Made by a program: the position numbers and the translations under genes. From NCBI GenBank assembly GCA_965205915.1, contig OZ242191.1:682001-746000 (forward strand): a DNA stretch of 64,000 nt. The letters run 5' to 3'. Below, one piece after another: positions 30,809 through 39,371 of the stretch. Source of the DNA: VXMO01 sp965205915 (GTDB taxonomy: Bacteria > Chloroflexota > Dehalococcoidia > UBA6926). The notes under the pieces are model-generated. The model made no database searches. It saw only the letters and a program-made list of their open reading frames with translations, and was not told the DNA's origin. How positions within the stretch are numbered: position 1 is the stretch's first letter; each line of letters begins with the position of its first letter.

Positions 30809-33328
30809 TCACACCAACGCTCCGCTTGCTGTTAGTTGCTCTATTTCCTCGTCTGTTAGATGGAGGATGTTGCGGTAGATGTCTTCGTTGTGTTGGCCTT
30901 GGGTGGGGGCCGGGGTGTCACATTCGGCGGGGGTTTCTGAGAGGCGGGCGCTTAGGGCGGGGTGCGTCAGCGGGGGGATGTGCGCCCACGGGGCCGGGGG
31001 TTGGACGGTGACGACGGATTCGCGTTCTCGCAGGTGGGGGTCCCAAACGAGCTTGTCCGGGCCCTGGTCCATGCCGGCGGGGACGCCGTTGCGTTGGAGT
31101 CGGTCAAAGACTTGCTGCGGGTTCATTGTGGCCGTCCACTCGCCGATGCGTTTGTCGAGCTCCTCTTTATTGGCTACCCTGCCCTCCAGCGTGTTCCATC
31201 GGCTGTCCTGCGCCCATTCGGGGGATTCCATGGCGATGACTAGCCGTCGCCAATCGTCGTCGTCTCGGCAGACGATGGCGCACCAAGCATCGTGGCCGAT
31301 GCAGGCGTAGACCTCATGAGGTGCGAATCGCTCTGAGTTGTTGCCCTTGGCGACGGCATCGACGCCGTTGATCGAATAGTCCATGTAGAGGACGCCGAGC
31401 GAACTGGCAAGGGCCTCAAGTTGCGCGACCTCGATGAACTGCCCCTCGCCGGTACGGTCGCGGTGCTCAAGCGCGGTCAGGACTGCGCCGACGGTGGCTG
31501 ACGCGGCGACGTAGTCGGTGTAGCCGAGCTTGGGGCGCGCGGTCATGATGCTGTCCACATGGCCCCAGATGTAGCCGAGCCCGGAGAAGCCGAAGATCTG
31601 CTGGCCGTAGGTGGTGAAGTGGTGGGAGGGGCCGACGAGACCGAGCCCGGGCATCTGGACGGCGATGATGTCCGGCTTGGCGGCGTGGAGCTCGTCATAG
31701 GAGAGGCCCATGCGGTCCATGACACCGGCGCGCCAGTTATCGATGACGACGTCCGATTCAGCAACGAGGCGCAGCGCGACTTCAAGGCCCTCCGGGTTCT
31801 GCGCGTCGATGGTAACGCTTCGCTTGTTACGGTTGAGTTCCGCAAAGCCGGGGGCATCGGGGCGACGGGCCTGCGGGTGGGCGCTGGTTTCGACCTTGAT
31901 GACGTCCGCGCCGAGGAAGGCCAGGAATGACGTGGAGACGGGACCGGCGACGGCCTGGGTGAAGTCTACGACGCGTATGCCGTCGAGGGGCTTGATGTGG
32001 CCATTTTGGGCACCGGCGGGGACGGGAGGGTTCCCGCTTTCGCGGGAATGACGGGCGGGGGCGGCAGGAACGACGGGGGGAGCTGCACCGGCGGGGACGG
32101 GAGCTGCACCGGCGGGGACGGGAGGGGCCCCCGATGGATTCCGGCTTTCGCCAGAATGAGGGGAGGTAAGTTCGGCAAACACCTCGTCGGTGTGTTGGCC
32201 TATTGAGGGAGCGGGTCGGCGGACGCGCCATGGTGTCTTGCTCATGCGGTATGGCGCGCCGGCGGTGCGGTATGTGCCGATCTCCGGATGGTCTATGTCT
32301 TCAAACCAGTCGCGGGAGTTGGGCTGAGGGTGATTGACGAACTCGGACACCTTGAGGATGGGGGTGGATGGGATGCCACGTTGCTGCGCCTCAGCAACGA
32401 AATCGTCGCGGTCGCGCTGCCCGATGCAGTCCACCATGATGGCGTCGATGAGATCGATGTTTTCACGCCGCCAGATGGGATCGCTGATGTGTTCCATCGA
32501 GATATCGGGGGACTTGAGGATGTCATGGAGGCGCGTGAAATGGCGATCCATGTAGGTGGAGGTCTGCACGTAGCCGCCGTCTCGGGATTCAAAGATGGAG
32601 ACGCCGGGGTTGCTGGGGGCTGAGCCGACTCGCCGCCGCTGGAACTGGGAGTAGGAGTATTCGCCGAGCACCATCATGAGCTGCCAGAGGCCGACATCCT
32701 GTAGGGAAACGTCCACCTGCTGGCCACGGCCGGTGCGGTGTCGGGCGTGGACGGCGGCCATGACGCCAACGACGATGTGGAATCCGGCGACGCGGTAGAG
32801 CTGTTCCACGGGCACCATGCACGGTCGGGCTTCGCCATCGCCGTGGATGTACATGACGCCGTTCATGGCCTGAACGGTCAACTCCGTGCCGACGTGGTCG
32901 CGACGGGGGCCGAATCGTCCAAAGGGGCTGACGGCGGCGTGGATGAGGCGGGGGTTGGCGGCTGAGAGGTCGGCATAACCGATGCCGAGATCATCAAGGT
33001 AGGTGCGGTCAAAGGACTCGACGAGGATGTCTGCGGTGGCGGCGAGTTGGCGGAGGTTGTCACGGCCATCGTCCGTTTCGAGGTCAAGCACGACGCTGCG
33101 CTTGTTGTGGTTATCGGATTGGAAGGGGATGGAGCGGTCCGGGCCGGGCTGTCCGTTGGCGAATGGGGCCTGGTTGCGGAGGGGATCGCCGCCGGGCGGC
33201 TCAATCTTGATGACATCCGCGCCGAGATCGCCAAGAATCCGCGTCGCGAACTGCGTCGTTGGCCCGCCGAGGTCAAGGACACGGAGATGCCCGAGCGCCG
33301 ACGCGTCGGATTCGTGCTGGTCAGTCAT
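30809..33328 (-). CDS. Tandem CaiB/BaiF-family CoA-transferase fusion
   Basis: 839 residues from ATG 33328. Two family III CoA-transferase halves are joined head to tail. Half 1, ~12-385: LRVLDLGGPTTQFATRILGD, GADVIKIEPPGGDPLR, NHNKRSVVLDLET, GRGQQVDVSLQD. Half 2, ~446-839: IRVVDFTQAVAGPVSTSFLA, GADVIKVET, LNRNKRSVTIDAQNPEG, GEGQFIEVAQLEA. These enzymes move CoA between carboxylates through interlocked dimers, so a fused pair could form an intramolecular dimer. The linker (~388-443) is made of in-frame dispersed repeats (HSGESRNPSG, PVPAGA units, RHSRESGNP). The upstream open frame to 33499 lacks conservation. The CoA donor and acceptor cannot be told from sequence. Confidence 0.88.
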   Translation of the reverse strand: MTDQHESDASALGHLRVLDLGGPTTQFATRILGDLGADVIKIEPPGGDPLRNQAPFANGQPGPDRSIPFQSDNHNKRSVVLDLETDDGRDNLRQLAATADILVESFDRTYLDDLGIGYADLSAANPRLIHAAVSPFGRFGPRRDHVGTELTVQAMNGVMYIHGDGEARPCMVPVEQLYRVAGFHIVVGVMAAVHARHRTGRGQQVDVSLQDVGLWQLMMVLGEYSYSQFQRRRVGSAPSNPGVSIFESRDGGYVQTSTYMDRHFTRLHDILKSPDISMEHISDPIWRRENIDLIDAIMVDCIGQRDRDDFVAEAQQRGIPSTPILKVSEFVNHPQPNSRDWFEDIDHPEIGTYRTAGAPYRMSKTPWRVRRPAPSIGQHTDEVFAELTSPHSGESRNPSGAPPVPAGAAPVPAGAAPPVVPAAPARHSRESGNPPVPAGAQNGHIKPLDGIRVVDFTQAVAGPVSTSFLAFLGADVIKVETSAHPQARRPDAPGFAELNRNKRSVTIDAQNPEGLEVALRLVAESDVVIDNWRAGVMDRMGLSYDELHAAKPDIIAVQMPGLGLVGPSHHFTTYGQQIFGFSGLGYIWGHVDSIMTARPKLGYTDYVAASATVGAVLTALEHRDRTGEGQFIEVAQLEALASSLGVLYMDYSINGVDAVAKGNNSERFAPHEVYACIGHDAWCAIVCRDDDDWRRLVIAMESPEWAQDSRWNTLEGRVANKEELDKRIGEWTATMNPQQVFDRLQRNGVPAGMDQGPDKLVWDPHLRERESVVTVQPPAPWAHIPPLTHPALSARLSETPAECDTPAPTQGQHNEDIYRNILHLTDEEIEQLTASGALV
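32008..32165. repeat. Dispersed repeats inserted in frame in the CaiB fusion linker
   Basis: Contains GGTTCCCGCTTTCGCGGGAA-TGACGG, two copies of GCTGCACCGGCGGGGACGGG-AG and a GGATTCCGGCTTTCGCCAGAATGAG element. All lie inside the open frame and code for the linker between the two transferase halves without breaking it. Confidence 0.88.
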
Positions 33329-33439
33329 GACAGTTGCTCCCCCACATTTCTGCCGGCCGCCGATTGTGGGGGTATCATCCCGCGCTTGGGGTGTTCTGTC
33401 TAGTTGGGGGGGTTGTTGGGGGCGGGGCGTGTTCCTACA

Positions 33440-33827
33440 TCTATGGCAGGCGTTACCAGGTTTGGTTGGGAAATGGAGGCCTTGGATTCTTCGCTGCACT
33501 CAGAATGACATGTAATTGAGGGGGTTGAGGGGTGAAGGGGGCTTGGTAATGGAGTTTTGGATTCCCGCGTTCGCGGGAATGACGGACGGGGGCGCGGGAA
33601 TGACGGTCGGGGCGCGGGAATGACGGTCGGGGCGCGGGATGGCGTGGGGGCGCGGGAATGACGGTCGGGGCGCGGGAATGACGGTCGGGGCGCGGGAATG
33701 ACGGTCGGGGGCGCGGGGATGGCGTGGGGGCGCGGGGATGGCGTGGGGGCGCGGGGATGGCGTGGGGGCGCGGGAATGACGGTCGGGGCGCGGGAATGAC
33801 GGACGGCGCGCGGGATGGCGTGGGGGG
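33440..33827. repeat. Long tandem array of GGGCGCGGGAATGACGGTC units
   Basis: It starts with a GGCGTTACCAGGTTTGGTTGG lead segment, then TTGGATTCTTCGCTGCACTC-AGAATGACATG and a TTCCCGCGTTCGCGGGAA palindrome. These are followed by about a dozen ~17-20-bp units of two types, GCGCGGGAATGACGGTCGGG and GCGCGGG(G)ATGGCGTGGGG. The array ends 1 bp before the stop codon of the next minus-strand gene. No gene is supported in it. Confidence 0.88.
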
Positions 33828-34340
33828 TTAGCCCCCGATGAAGCGGAGGAGGAGGCCGAGGAGGATGACTGTGGGGCCCAGGGTTAGGAGGATGTTGGTG
33901 GGGGAGGCGTATCGGCTCCAGGTGGCAGTGGCGTCAGCGGCCAGGCGGGCTAGCGGGGCGGGCAGGATCTCGCTCCAGAGGCCCTCGACGGGGGATGAGT
34001 GGCGGCGGCCTCTTCTGCCAAGCGATATGGCTATGAGGAACATGGCGGCGGAGAGCGCGAGTTTGACGCCGAGAATGAGGGCGTAGCCGAGGCCGATTTC
34101 CTGCGTGAGGCGGTCGTAGATGAGGAGCGCGCCGGTGATGACGAGCACCCACATGGCGAGATCGACGGTCTGCTTGAATCGCTCGCCGATGACACGAGGG
34201 AGGTCCGGGGCGCCGGGGGGGTGGGATCGCATGGCGGGTCGGAGGGCGGCGAGGTAGAAGATGTTGCCGCCAATCCACGCGACGGTGGCGATGACGTGCG
34301 CCCAACGTGTGATGAGGACGGTGGCTTCGAGGAAGGTCAT
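33828..34340 (-). CDS. Four-helix membrane protein, CopD-like
   Basis: 170 residues with about four hydrophobic helices. The N-terminus RWAHVIATVAWIGGNIFYLA resembles the first helix of CopD / DUF4149-type integral membrane proteins, where the WxH-type His may bind haem or metal. Other helices: LAMWVLVITGALLIYDRL, GYALILGVKLALSAAMFLIA and ILLTLGPTVILLGLLLRF. Function unproven. Its 3' end touches the tandem repeat array, and the terminal FIGG-stop is the last unique sequence. Confidence 0.65.
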   Translation of the reverse strand: MTFLEATVLITRWAHVIATVAWIGGNIFYLAALRPAMRSHPPGAPDLPRVIGERFKQTVDLAMWVLVITGALLIYDRLTQEIGLGYALILGVKLALSAAMFLIAISLGRRGRRHSSPVEGLWSEILPAPLARLAADATATWSRYASPTNILLTLGPTVILLGLLLRFIGG

Positions 34341-34430
34341 GGTCTTAATGGTAAGGGGTGACGGGCGGCGGGGGGGTGAGTTGCCTTTGCGGGTGGGGCG
34401 CGTAGAGTGGGGCTAGGGGAGGCGTGGATA

Positions 34431-35693
34431 GTGGCGCGAGTTCGGCGGGTGCTTCGTGGGCAGCGGGTGACTGTCTTTCTGCTCGTCATTACCGCCGGAT
34501 TGTTCGTCGCGTTGGCTGCTGATGGGTACTGGGATGGCCGGTGTTATAACGAAGTCCTGAGCCCGGATCCCATGCAATGCTACGCCTTAGAGCAGGCGGA
34601 GGCCGACGATCTGATTGAGATCGATTCGATGTACGGAGTCCCCAACGGACGTCTTGCCCTTTTCCACACGAATCTCCTTATTGAAGAAGCGAAGCCTCGC
34701 AATGCCCTGCGTGACCGACTCCGCGCCTACGCTCTCGACTTCATTGCAGAGAATCCCCAGCAGGGCTCCATTAGCAGCAACGTGTGGATTTGCGCCGATT
34801 CCGCGGCGGGCGAAAGTAAGGCTAACTGCGTTGCAGACGTGACAATTACCGAAAACTGGATTGATCTTGGCAACTCTGACTTTGACAGGATCATCCTCTA
34901 TGAGTCGGCCATAGACTCTCTGGAGGACTTTGCCGGGTGGGCGACCTGGACAGAAGTCTGGCCCGATGACGACCGCGGCGAGAAAAATAGTCGAACAACC
35001 AGGAGCGCCTCCGGACAATATGACCTATCAGACATTGACATCGAGAACATTCCGCCTTTCGAGTGCGAAACCGTAACCGGATTTTCTGACCGCGGCATTG
35101 CGTGCCACATGGTCAGAGACCACCCTGAACTGCCCATTGGTGGGGCACATGGCCGAAGTCTTACAGCATACGTTCAGATAAAGGCGGAGAACTTGCAGGA
35201 TCCTATCATTGAGACGGCAGGTCGTGCGTTGACCTCACGTAATTCGCGAGTATTGGGGGAGGTGGACAAAGAACGGTCAGCGCGTGAGAATGCCACTGGC
35301 ATTGTGCTGGTGCCGGTCAAATACAGTTTGGAAGAATTGTGGCGCTACGCCTACATCCTGAGACAGTTCAAGAAGTCAGCTAGCAACGACCTCGGAATAG
35401 TGGGGGTCCGGATCGATTACAATTATCCAATTCAACCAGGGCCCTCAAGATACCTGATCGACAGCCTCGCTGACGTGAATTATGAGGATCCAGATTTTGA
35501 CTTTAGAGACTACCGTGAATTTATCCACCTTCAACTTAATCATGACGATCTTGATGATGTAGCTAGGGAACTCCCTCGATTACTAAGACAGTTGGGTATT
35601 CCCGAAGACGCGGTGGGCCGGATTTCATATCCTGAACCCATAGGCCCGGGCCCTCTTGTCGGAAAGTTTGACTTGATAACAGCCTACCCATAG
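34431..35693 (+). CDS. Hypothetical membrane-anchored/extracellular protein
   Basis: About 420 residues. A short basic start is followed by a single hydrophobic helix (VTVFLLVITAGLFVALAA), then a long acidic, Cys-containing exterior domain (GRCYNEVLSPDPMQCYALEQ; ISSNVWICADSA; FECETVTGFSDRGIACHMV). No recognised family. GTG 34431 is chosen for its spacing from GGGGAGG; GTG at 34422 or 34407 is possible. The even number of Cys suggests disulphides outside the cytoplasm. The end is LVGKFDLITAYP. Base composition is less GC-rich than its neighbours, a hint of different origin. Confidence 0.6.
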   Translation: MARVRRVLRGQRVTVFLLVITAGLFVALAADGYWDGRCYNEVLSPDPMQCYALEQAEADDLIEIDSMYGVPNGRLALFHTNLLIEEAKPRNALRDRLRAYALDFIAENPQQGSISSNVWICADSAAGESKANCVADVTITENWIDLGNSDFDRIILYESAIDSLEDFAGWATWTEVWPDDDRGEKNSRTTRSASGQYDLSDIDIENIPPFECETVTGFSDRGIACHMVRDHPELPIGGAHGRSLTAYVQIKAENLQDPIIETAGRALTSRNSRVLGEVDKERSARENATGIVLVPVKYSLEELWRYAYILRQFKKSASNDLGIVGVRIDYNYPIQPGPSRYLIDSLADVNYEDPDFDFRDYREFIHLQLNHDDLDDVARELPRLLRQLGIPEDAVGRISYPEPIGPGPLVGKFDLITAYP

Positions 35694-35696
35694 TTC

Positions 35697-35865
35697 CTGG
35701 GATCAGTTTGATGATGTGGTGCCATGCTTGCTGAAGAGGACAAGCGCATCGGCGTGCGTTGCTCACAGTAGGGGCAGCGGCCGTCTTTCGACGTGGGGGC
35801 GGCGGGGCCTTTCGGGGTGACTCCCGCTTGGCAGAGTAGGCGGTTTAAGAGGCAGAGGGGGGGCC
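35697..35865 (-). pseudogene. Fragment related to the Maf C-terminus of the downstream fusion
   Basis: Read on the minus strand: PLCLLNRLLCQAGVTPKGPA, then SKDGRCPYCEQRTP. This matches the last ~45 residues of the RlmD-Maf protein at 36929 (PLCLLDRLLRRTGITPRGPG, NGNCSYCAERIP). It has no start and no catalytic part. The two copies have diverged clearly. They flank the SDR gene at 35867-36787, so that gene sits between an intact and a vestigial copy of the same 3' end. Confidence 0.7.
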
Positions 35866-35866
35866 G

Positions 35867-36787
35867 TTACCGTCGGAAGTTGCGGTTGAGTTCTGATGTG
35901 TACCGGCGGCCGAGTGTGTCCGCGTTCTCCGCGATCCACTCGCTCAGGCGTGCCGTCCCAACCGGCTCCTGGCTCGAAATCAGCAGGTTCGCCATGAGAC
36001 CATCGACTTCGTCACGGGTGAGCGGGACATCGCGCCTGAGGTAACCGACAATACGCGTAAGGCCGAGCGCGAGCGTTGGAGGCATTCCGACTATCCGGCA
36101 ACGCACGCCCATTGATGAGGCCAAGAGGCGCAGCAATCCCGCAAATGTGAAGGTTTCGGGCCCGGCAGAGTCCGAAATGGTGTCCTCGGATTCCTGAGCG
36201 GCAGCGACGGCTTGTTCCGCCGTATCCTCGACGTGTATCGGTTGCACCAGGTAGTCGCCCTCACCACAGAGCGGGAATATCGGAAACCGTCTGAGAGCCC
36301 ATGCCATGTTGTTTATCAGGACATCGCCATCGCCAAATACCAGGGTGGGCCTGATGATGGCATACGGAACGCCAAGGCCTTTCAGTATCTCCTCTACGTC
36401 GGCCTTGCCCTTGAAGTATGGCAGGTCGGAATCTCTCGAAGGGTTGGACACTGAGATATGGACAATCCTGCCGACACCCGCCTCCCTGGCAGCCTCAAAA
36501 AGACGCTTGGAGTTCTTCACTGCGGCGTCAAATGTCGTGTGCCCTCGTCCGTATCGCACCCAATAGGTATTGTACAGGACACCTGCGCCATCGAGAGATC
36601 GACGTAACCCGTCCTCGTCCAAGAAGTCTAACGGCGTGGCAGGCACACGGCCGCCAAACGGGTCGTCGGTAGTTGAACGACGAGTGAGTGTGCTGATTCG
36701 CACATCTTCCTTTAGCAGTCGTTGGGTGATGTACCTTCCCGTGTAGCTGAATGCTCCTGTTACGACAGCTGTTTCGGGGTGTGCCAA
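35867..36787 (-). CDS. Atypical SDR, NAD(P)-binding (NmrA/NDUFA9-like)
   Basis: 306 residues. The Rossmann start is VVTGAFSYTGRYITQRLL (TGxxxxTG glycine motif with Thr and Tyr), then ISTLTRRST and ADVEEILKGLGVPYAIIRPT. IIRPTLVFGDGDVLINN and QPIHVEDTAEQAVAAAQ are typical of NDUFA9-like / NAD-dependent epimerase-dehydratase proteins. The YxxxK dyad is replaced by YFKGK. Such proteins may bind NAD(P)H without dehydrogenase activity. No pathway partner is adjacent. It lies between two copies of a Maf 3' end. Confidence 0.82.
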   Translation of the reverse strand: MAHPETAVVTGAFSYTGRYITQRLLKEDVRISTLTRRSTTDDPFGGRVPATPLDFLDEDGLRRSLDGAGVLYNTYWVRYGRGHTTFDAAVKNSKRLFEAAREAGVGRIVHISVSNPSRDSDLPYFKGKADVEEILKGLGVPYAIIRPTLVFGDGDVLINNMAWALRRFPIFPLCGEGDYLVQPIHVEDTAEQAVAAAQESEDTISDSAGPETFTFAGLLRLLASSMGVRCRIVGMPPTLALGLTRIVGYLRRDVPLTRDEVDGLMANLLISSQEPVGTARLSEWIAENADTLGRRYTSELNRNFRR

Positions 36788-36928
36788 GTCTTATTTCCTT
36801 TCTTTCGCGGGGGCCGTGTGCTCGAATGCGCGGTTACAGAGACACTTTGATTCATTGTATTCGTGGTCCCACAGCCGGGTCGCGCCGGCGAGCCCGATTG
36901 CGGTGTTCCGGATCCCTGGCAGCGGCGC

Positions 36929-39052
36929 TTAGGCAGGCAATACCAGCCCCGCCGGAATCCGTTCCGCACAGTAGGAGCAGTTTCCATTCTTTGGCGCCGG
37001 GGCTCCTGGTCCTCGGGGTGTTATTCCCGTTCGGCGGAGTAGGCGGTCTAATAGGCAGAGGGGGAGGCCTACTACGTTTAGGTAGCAGCCATCGAGTTCG
37101 GCGACGGGGCGGAATTGGGGGTGTTGGATGCCGTAGGCGCCTGCCTTGTCGAATGGGTCTCCGGTGGCTATGTATTGTTCTATTTCTTCTTCGGTGTAGT
37201 CGCGCATTCGGCCTGTTGTTACGAGGTGGTCGACGATTGCGGTTGGGTCGTTGCCGGGTGGGATGACGGCTATTGCTGTTATTACCTGGTGGTCTCCCTC
37301 TTTGAGGGTTCTTAGCATGGCGCGGGCGTCGGCGGCGTCTTTTGGTTTGTTGAGGATGCGGCCGTCTGGGGCTACGACGATGGTGTCCACGCCTACTACG
37401 GGGACGGTGGCATCGCTATTCTCGACGGATTGGGCTTTTTGGAGGGCCAGGTTTTGGGCGTAGGTGATTGGGTTGGGGGGTTGGGGGGGAGCGTCGCGAC
37501 GCTCCCCTACATCGTTGGTTGGCGTTACGGGGGTTGGTTGCGGAATGGAGGTTGAGATTCCCGCGTTCGCGGGAATGACGGAGGGGGGCGCGGAAATGAC
37601 GGGTGGGGTGGTGGGAATTACGGGTGGGGTGGTGGGAATGACGGAGGGGGTGGTGGGAATGACGGAGGGGGTGGTGGGAATTACGGAGGCATCCGGGTTT
37701 TCTATGTTGGGGGCGGGGGCCAGGGCGGCGAAGGGGGCTTGTTGGGCGGTGAGGATTTCGTGGCGGCGGGTTGAGGTGGAGGCGAGGATGAAGCCGTCTT
37801 TGGGGAGGCGTTCAAGGGTGGAGACGCTTTCTATGTGGTAGGTGTGCGGGAACATATCGACGGGGGTGACGTCGGTGAGGGTGTAGCCGCCGAGGATGAG
37901 GCGGTTGAGATCACGGGCGAGGGTGGCGGGGTCGCATGAGACGTAGACGATGCGGCGGGGTTGGAGTCGGCGGAGGGCGTCGATGACTTCGGGGTAGCAG
38001 CCCTGACGCGGCGGATCGAGAATGACGGCGTCGACCCGCTCCTTTAGCTTCGGCAGCGCCTCTTCCGTCTTGGCAAGGATCATCTCCACATTTGGGAACG
38101 GCGCGAGGTTGATTTCGGCGTCGCGGACGGCGGCGGCTGATTCTTCGATGGCGATGACACGGCCGCACATGGGCGCAAGGAGGGCCGCAATCGTGCCGAC
38201 ACCGGCGTAGGCATCGACGATGGTGTCAGACGGCGCGGGTCGGAGTCGGTCGCGCACGAGGGCGATCATGCGCTCAGCCTGCGCGGTGTTGACCTGGAAG
38301 AAGGATGCGGCGGAGACCTTGAAGGGCGTGTTGAAGAGTCGGTCCGTGTACGATAGCTGGCCGGTTTCGACGCCGCGCTCATCGCCGATTTCATTTAGGG
38401 CGGGATGAACGAGGGTTTCGCCGGTTTTCCTGCCGATGCGGACGGCGAGTTGTCGCTCCCGGTTGATGAGCGCGCCATCGAGCTTGCGCTTGATGTCGTT
38501 GATGCGGGTGTCCATGATTTGGCACTCGTCGATCGGCTCGAATCGGTGCGTGTGCCAGTGGGTGAATCCGGTCACGCCCTCTCGTCGGACGGTGAATCGT
38601 GCGTTGTTGCGGTAGTTCCAGGGGTTCTCTGCGGCGAGGATGGGGGACACGGGGGGATTGACGATGCCGCCGATCTGTCGGAGTTGGTCGGCGAGAACCT
38701 GTTGCTTGAACTTGCCCTGCTCTTCGTAGGAGATGTGTTGGAGTTGGCAGCCGCCGCATACGCCGAAGTGTGGGCACCGCGGCTCCACGCGCTCCGGCGA
38801 GGCTCGCAAGACTTCCACGACCTCCGCGACAATGTGCGTGGGATGTTCTTCACGAACCTCAACGACGACCCGCTCGCCCGCGATTCCGTACGCAGCGAGC
38901 ACGATCTTGCCGTCGTCGCGTCGTCCGACGGTTTCGCCCTGGTGGCCTGCGCGCTCAAGCTCAATGGTGAGGCGTTGAGGCGGGCCGTCAGGGACGGGGG
39001 GTTTGCCGCCGCGTGGCGGGAATCGACGGTGTTTCTTTCTGCTTGCTTTCAT
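36929..39052 (-). CDS. rlmD: RlmD-type 23S rRNA m5U methyltransferase fused to Maf nucleotide pyrophosphatase
   Basis: 707 residues. Part 1, ~25-415: TRAM domain, 4Fe-4S ligands Cys93, Cys99, Cys102 (PRCPHFGVCGGCQLQH) and Cys177, SAM loop DAYAGVGTIAALLA, DPPRQG, and nucleophile Cys373 in YVSCDPATLARDL. It methylates uridine C5 in 23S rRNA. Part 2, ~418-707: Maf/YhdE (FILASTSTRRHEIL, VVGVDTIVVAPDGRILNKPK, DPFDKAGAYGIQ), a pyrophosphatase for non-canonical or modified NTPs. A repeat-coded stretch (~455-530: SVIPTTP units, then SVIPANAGIS) interrupts Maf early, where a loop is expected. The C-terminal CSYC motif could bind metal. The frame is intact throughout, so a fusion that tolerates the insert is likely. 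Confidence 0.88.
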   Translation of the reverse strand: MKASRKKHRRFPPRGGKPPVPDGPPQRLTIELERAGHQGETVGRRDDGKIVLAAYGIAGERVVVEVREEHPTHIVAEVVEVLRASPERVEPRCPHFGVCGGCQLQHISYEEQGKFKQQVLADQLRQIGGIVNPPVSPILAAENPWNYRNNARFTVRREGVTGFTHWHTHRFEPIDECQIMDTRINDIKRKLDGALINRERQLAVRIGRKTGETLVHPALNEIGDERGVETGQLSYTDRLFNTPFKVSAASFFQVNTAQAERMIALVRDRLRPAPSDTIVDAYAGVGTIAALLAPMCGRVIAIEESAAAVRDAEINLAPFPNVEMILAKTEEALPKLKERVDAVILDPPRQGCYPEVIDALRRLQPRRIVYVSCDPATLARDLNRLILGGYTLTDVTPVDMFPHTYHIESVSTLERLPKDGFILASTSTRRHEILTAQQAPFAALAPAPNIENPDASVIPTTPSVIPTTPSVIPTTPPVIPTTPPVISAPPSVIPANAGISTSIPQPTPVTPTNDVGERRDAPPQPPNPITYAQNLALQKAQSVENSDATVPVVGVDTIVVAPDGRILNKPKDAADARAMLRTLKEGDHQVITAIAVIPPGNDPTAIVDHLVTTGRMRDYTEEEIEQYIATGDPFDKAGAYGIQHPQFRPVAELDGCYLNVVGLPLCLLDRLLRRTGITPRGPGAPAPKNGNCSYCAERIPAGLVLPA
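37490..37690. repeat. Dispersed repeats inserted in frame in the Maf domain
   Basis: Contains a GGGGAGCGTCGCGACGCTCCCC palindrome, a TTCCCGCGTTCGCGGGAATGAC palindrome, then five ~21-bp units of GGTGGTGGGAATGACGGAGGG type. The 21-bp period equals seven codons, so copy number changes keep the frame (SVIPTTP repeats in the protein). Confidence 0.88.
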
Positions 39053-39077
39053 GCGTGTGGCCTATCCTGAGTCTAGT

Positions 39078-39300
39078 GGATGCAGTTGGGAGGCGTTACG
39101 GGCTTGGTTGGGAAATGGAGGTCAAGATTCCCGCGTTCGCGGGAATGACGGGTGAGGGGCGGGAATGACGGGTGCGGGGCGGGTATGACGGGTGCGGGGG
39201 GCGGGTATGACGGGTGCGGGGGCGGGTATGACGGGTGCGGGGGCGGGGGGCGGATGGGTGGCGGGTATGACGGGGGCGGAAATAGCGTGGGGTGGCAAAG
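39078..39300. repeat. Repeat block with GGGAATGACGGGTGCGGGGC array
   Basis: The lead segment GGCGTTACGGGCTTGGTTGGG is followed by TTCCCGCGTTCGCGGGAA and about six units of (G)GGCGGG(A/T)ATGACGGGTGCG(G)GG. It separates the divergent RlmD-Maf and recombinase genes and extends the open frame of the latter artificially upstream. No gene is seen in it. Confidence 0.85.
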
Positions 39301-39371
39301 GGGTGGCGGTGGGGTGTGCTAACATTTACGAAGCACAAAGGCGGGCGGATTCAGGTGGGGAGAAACAATCC

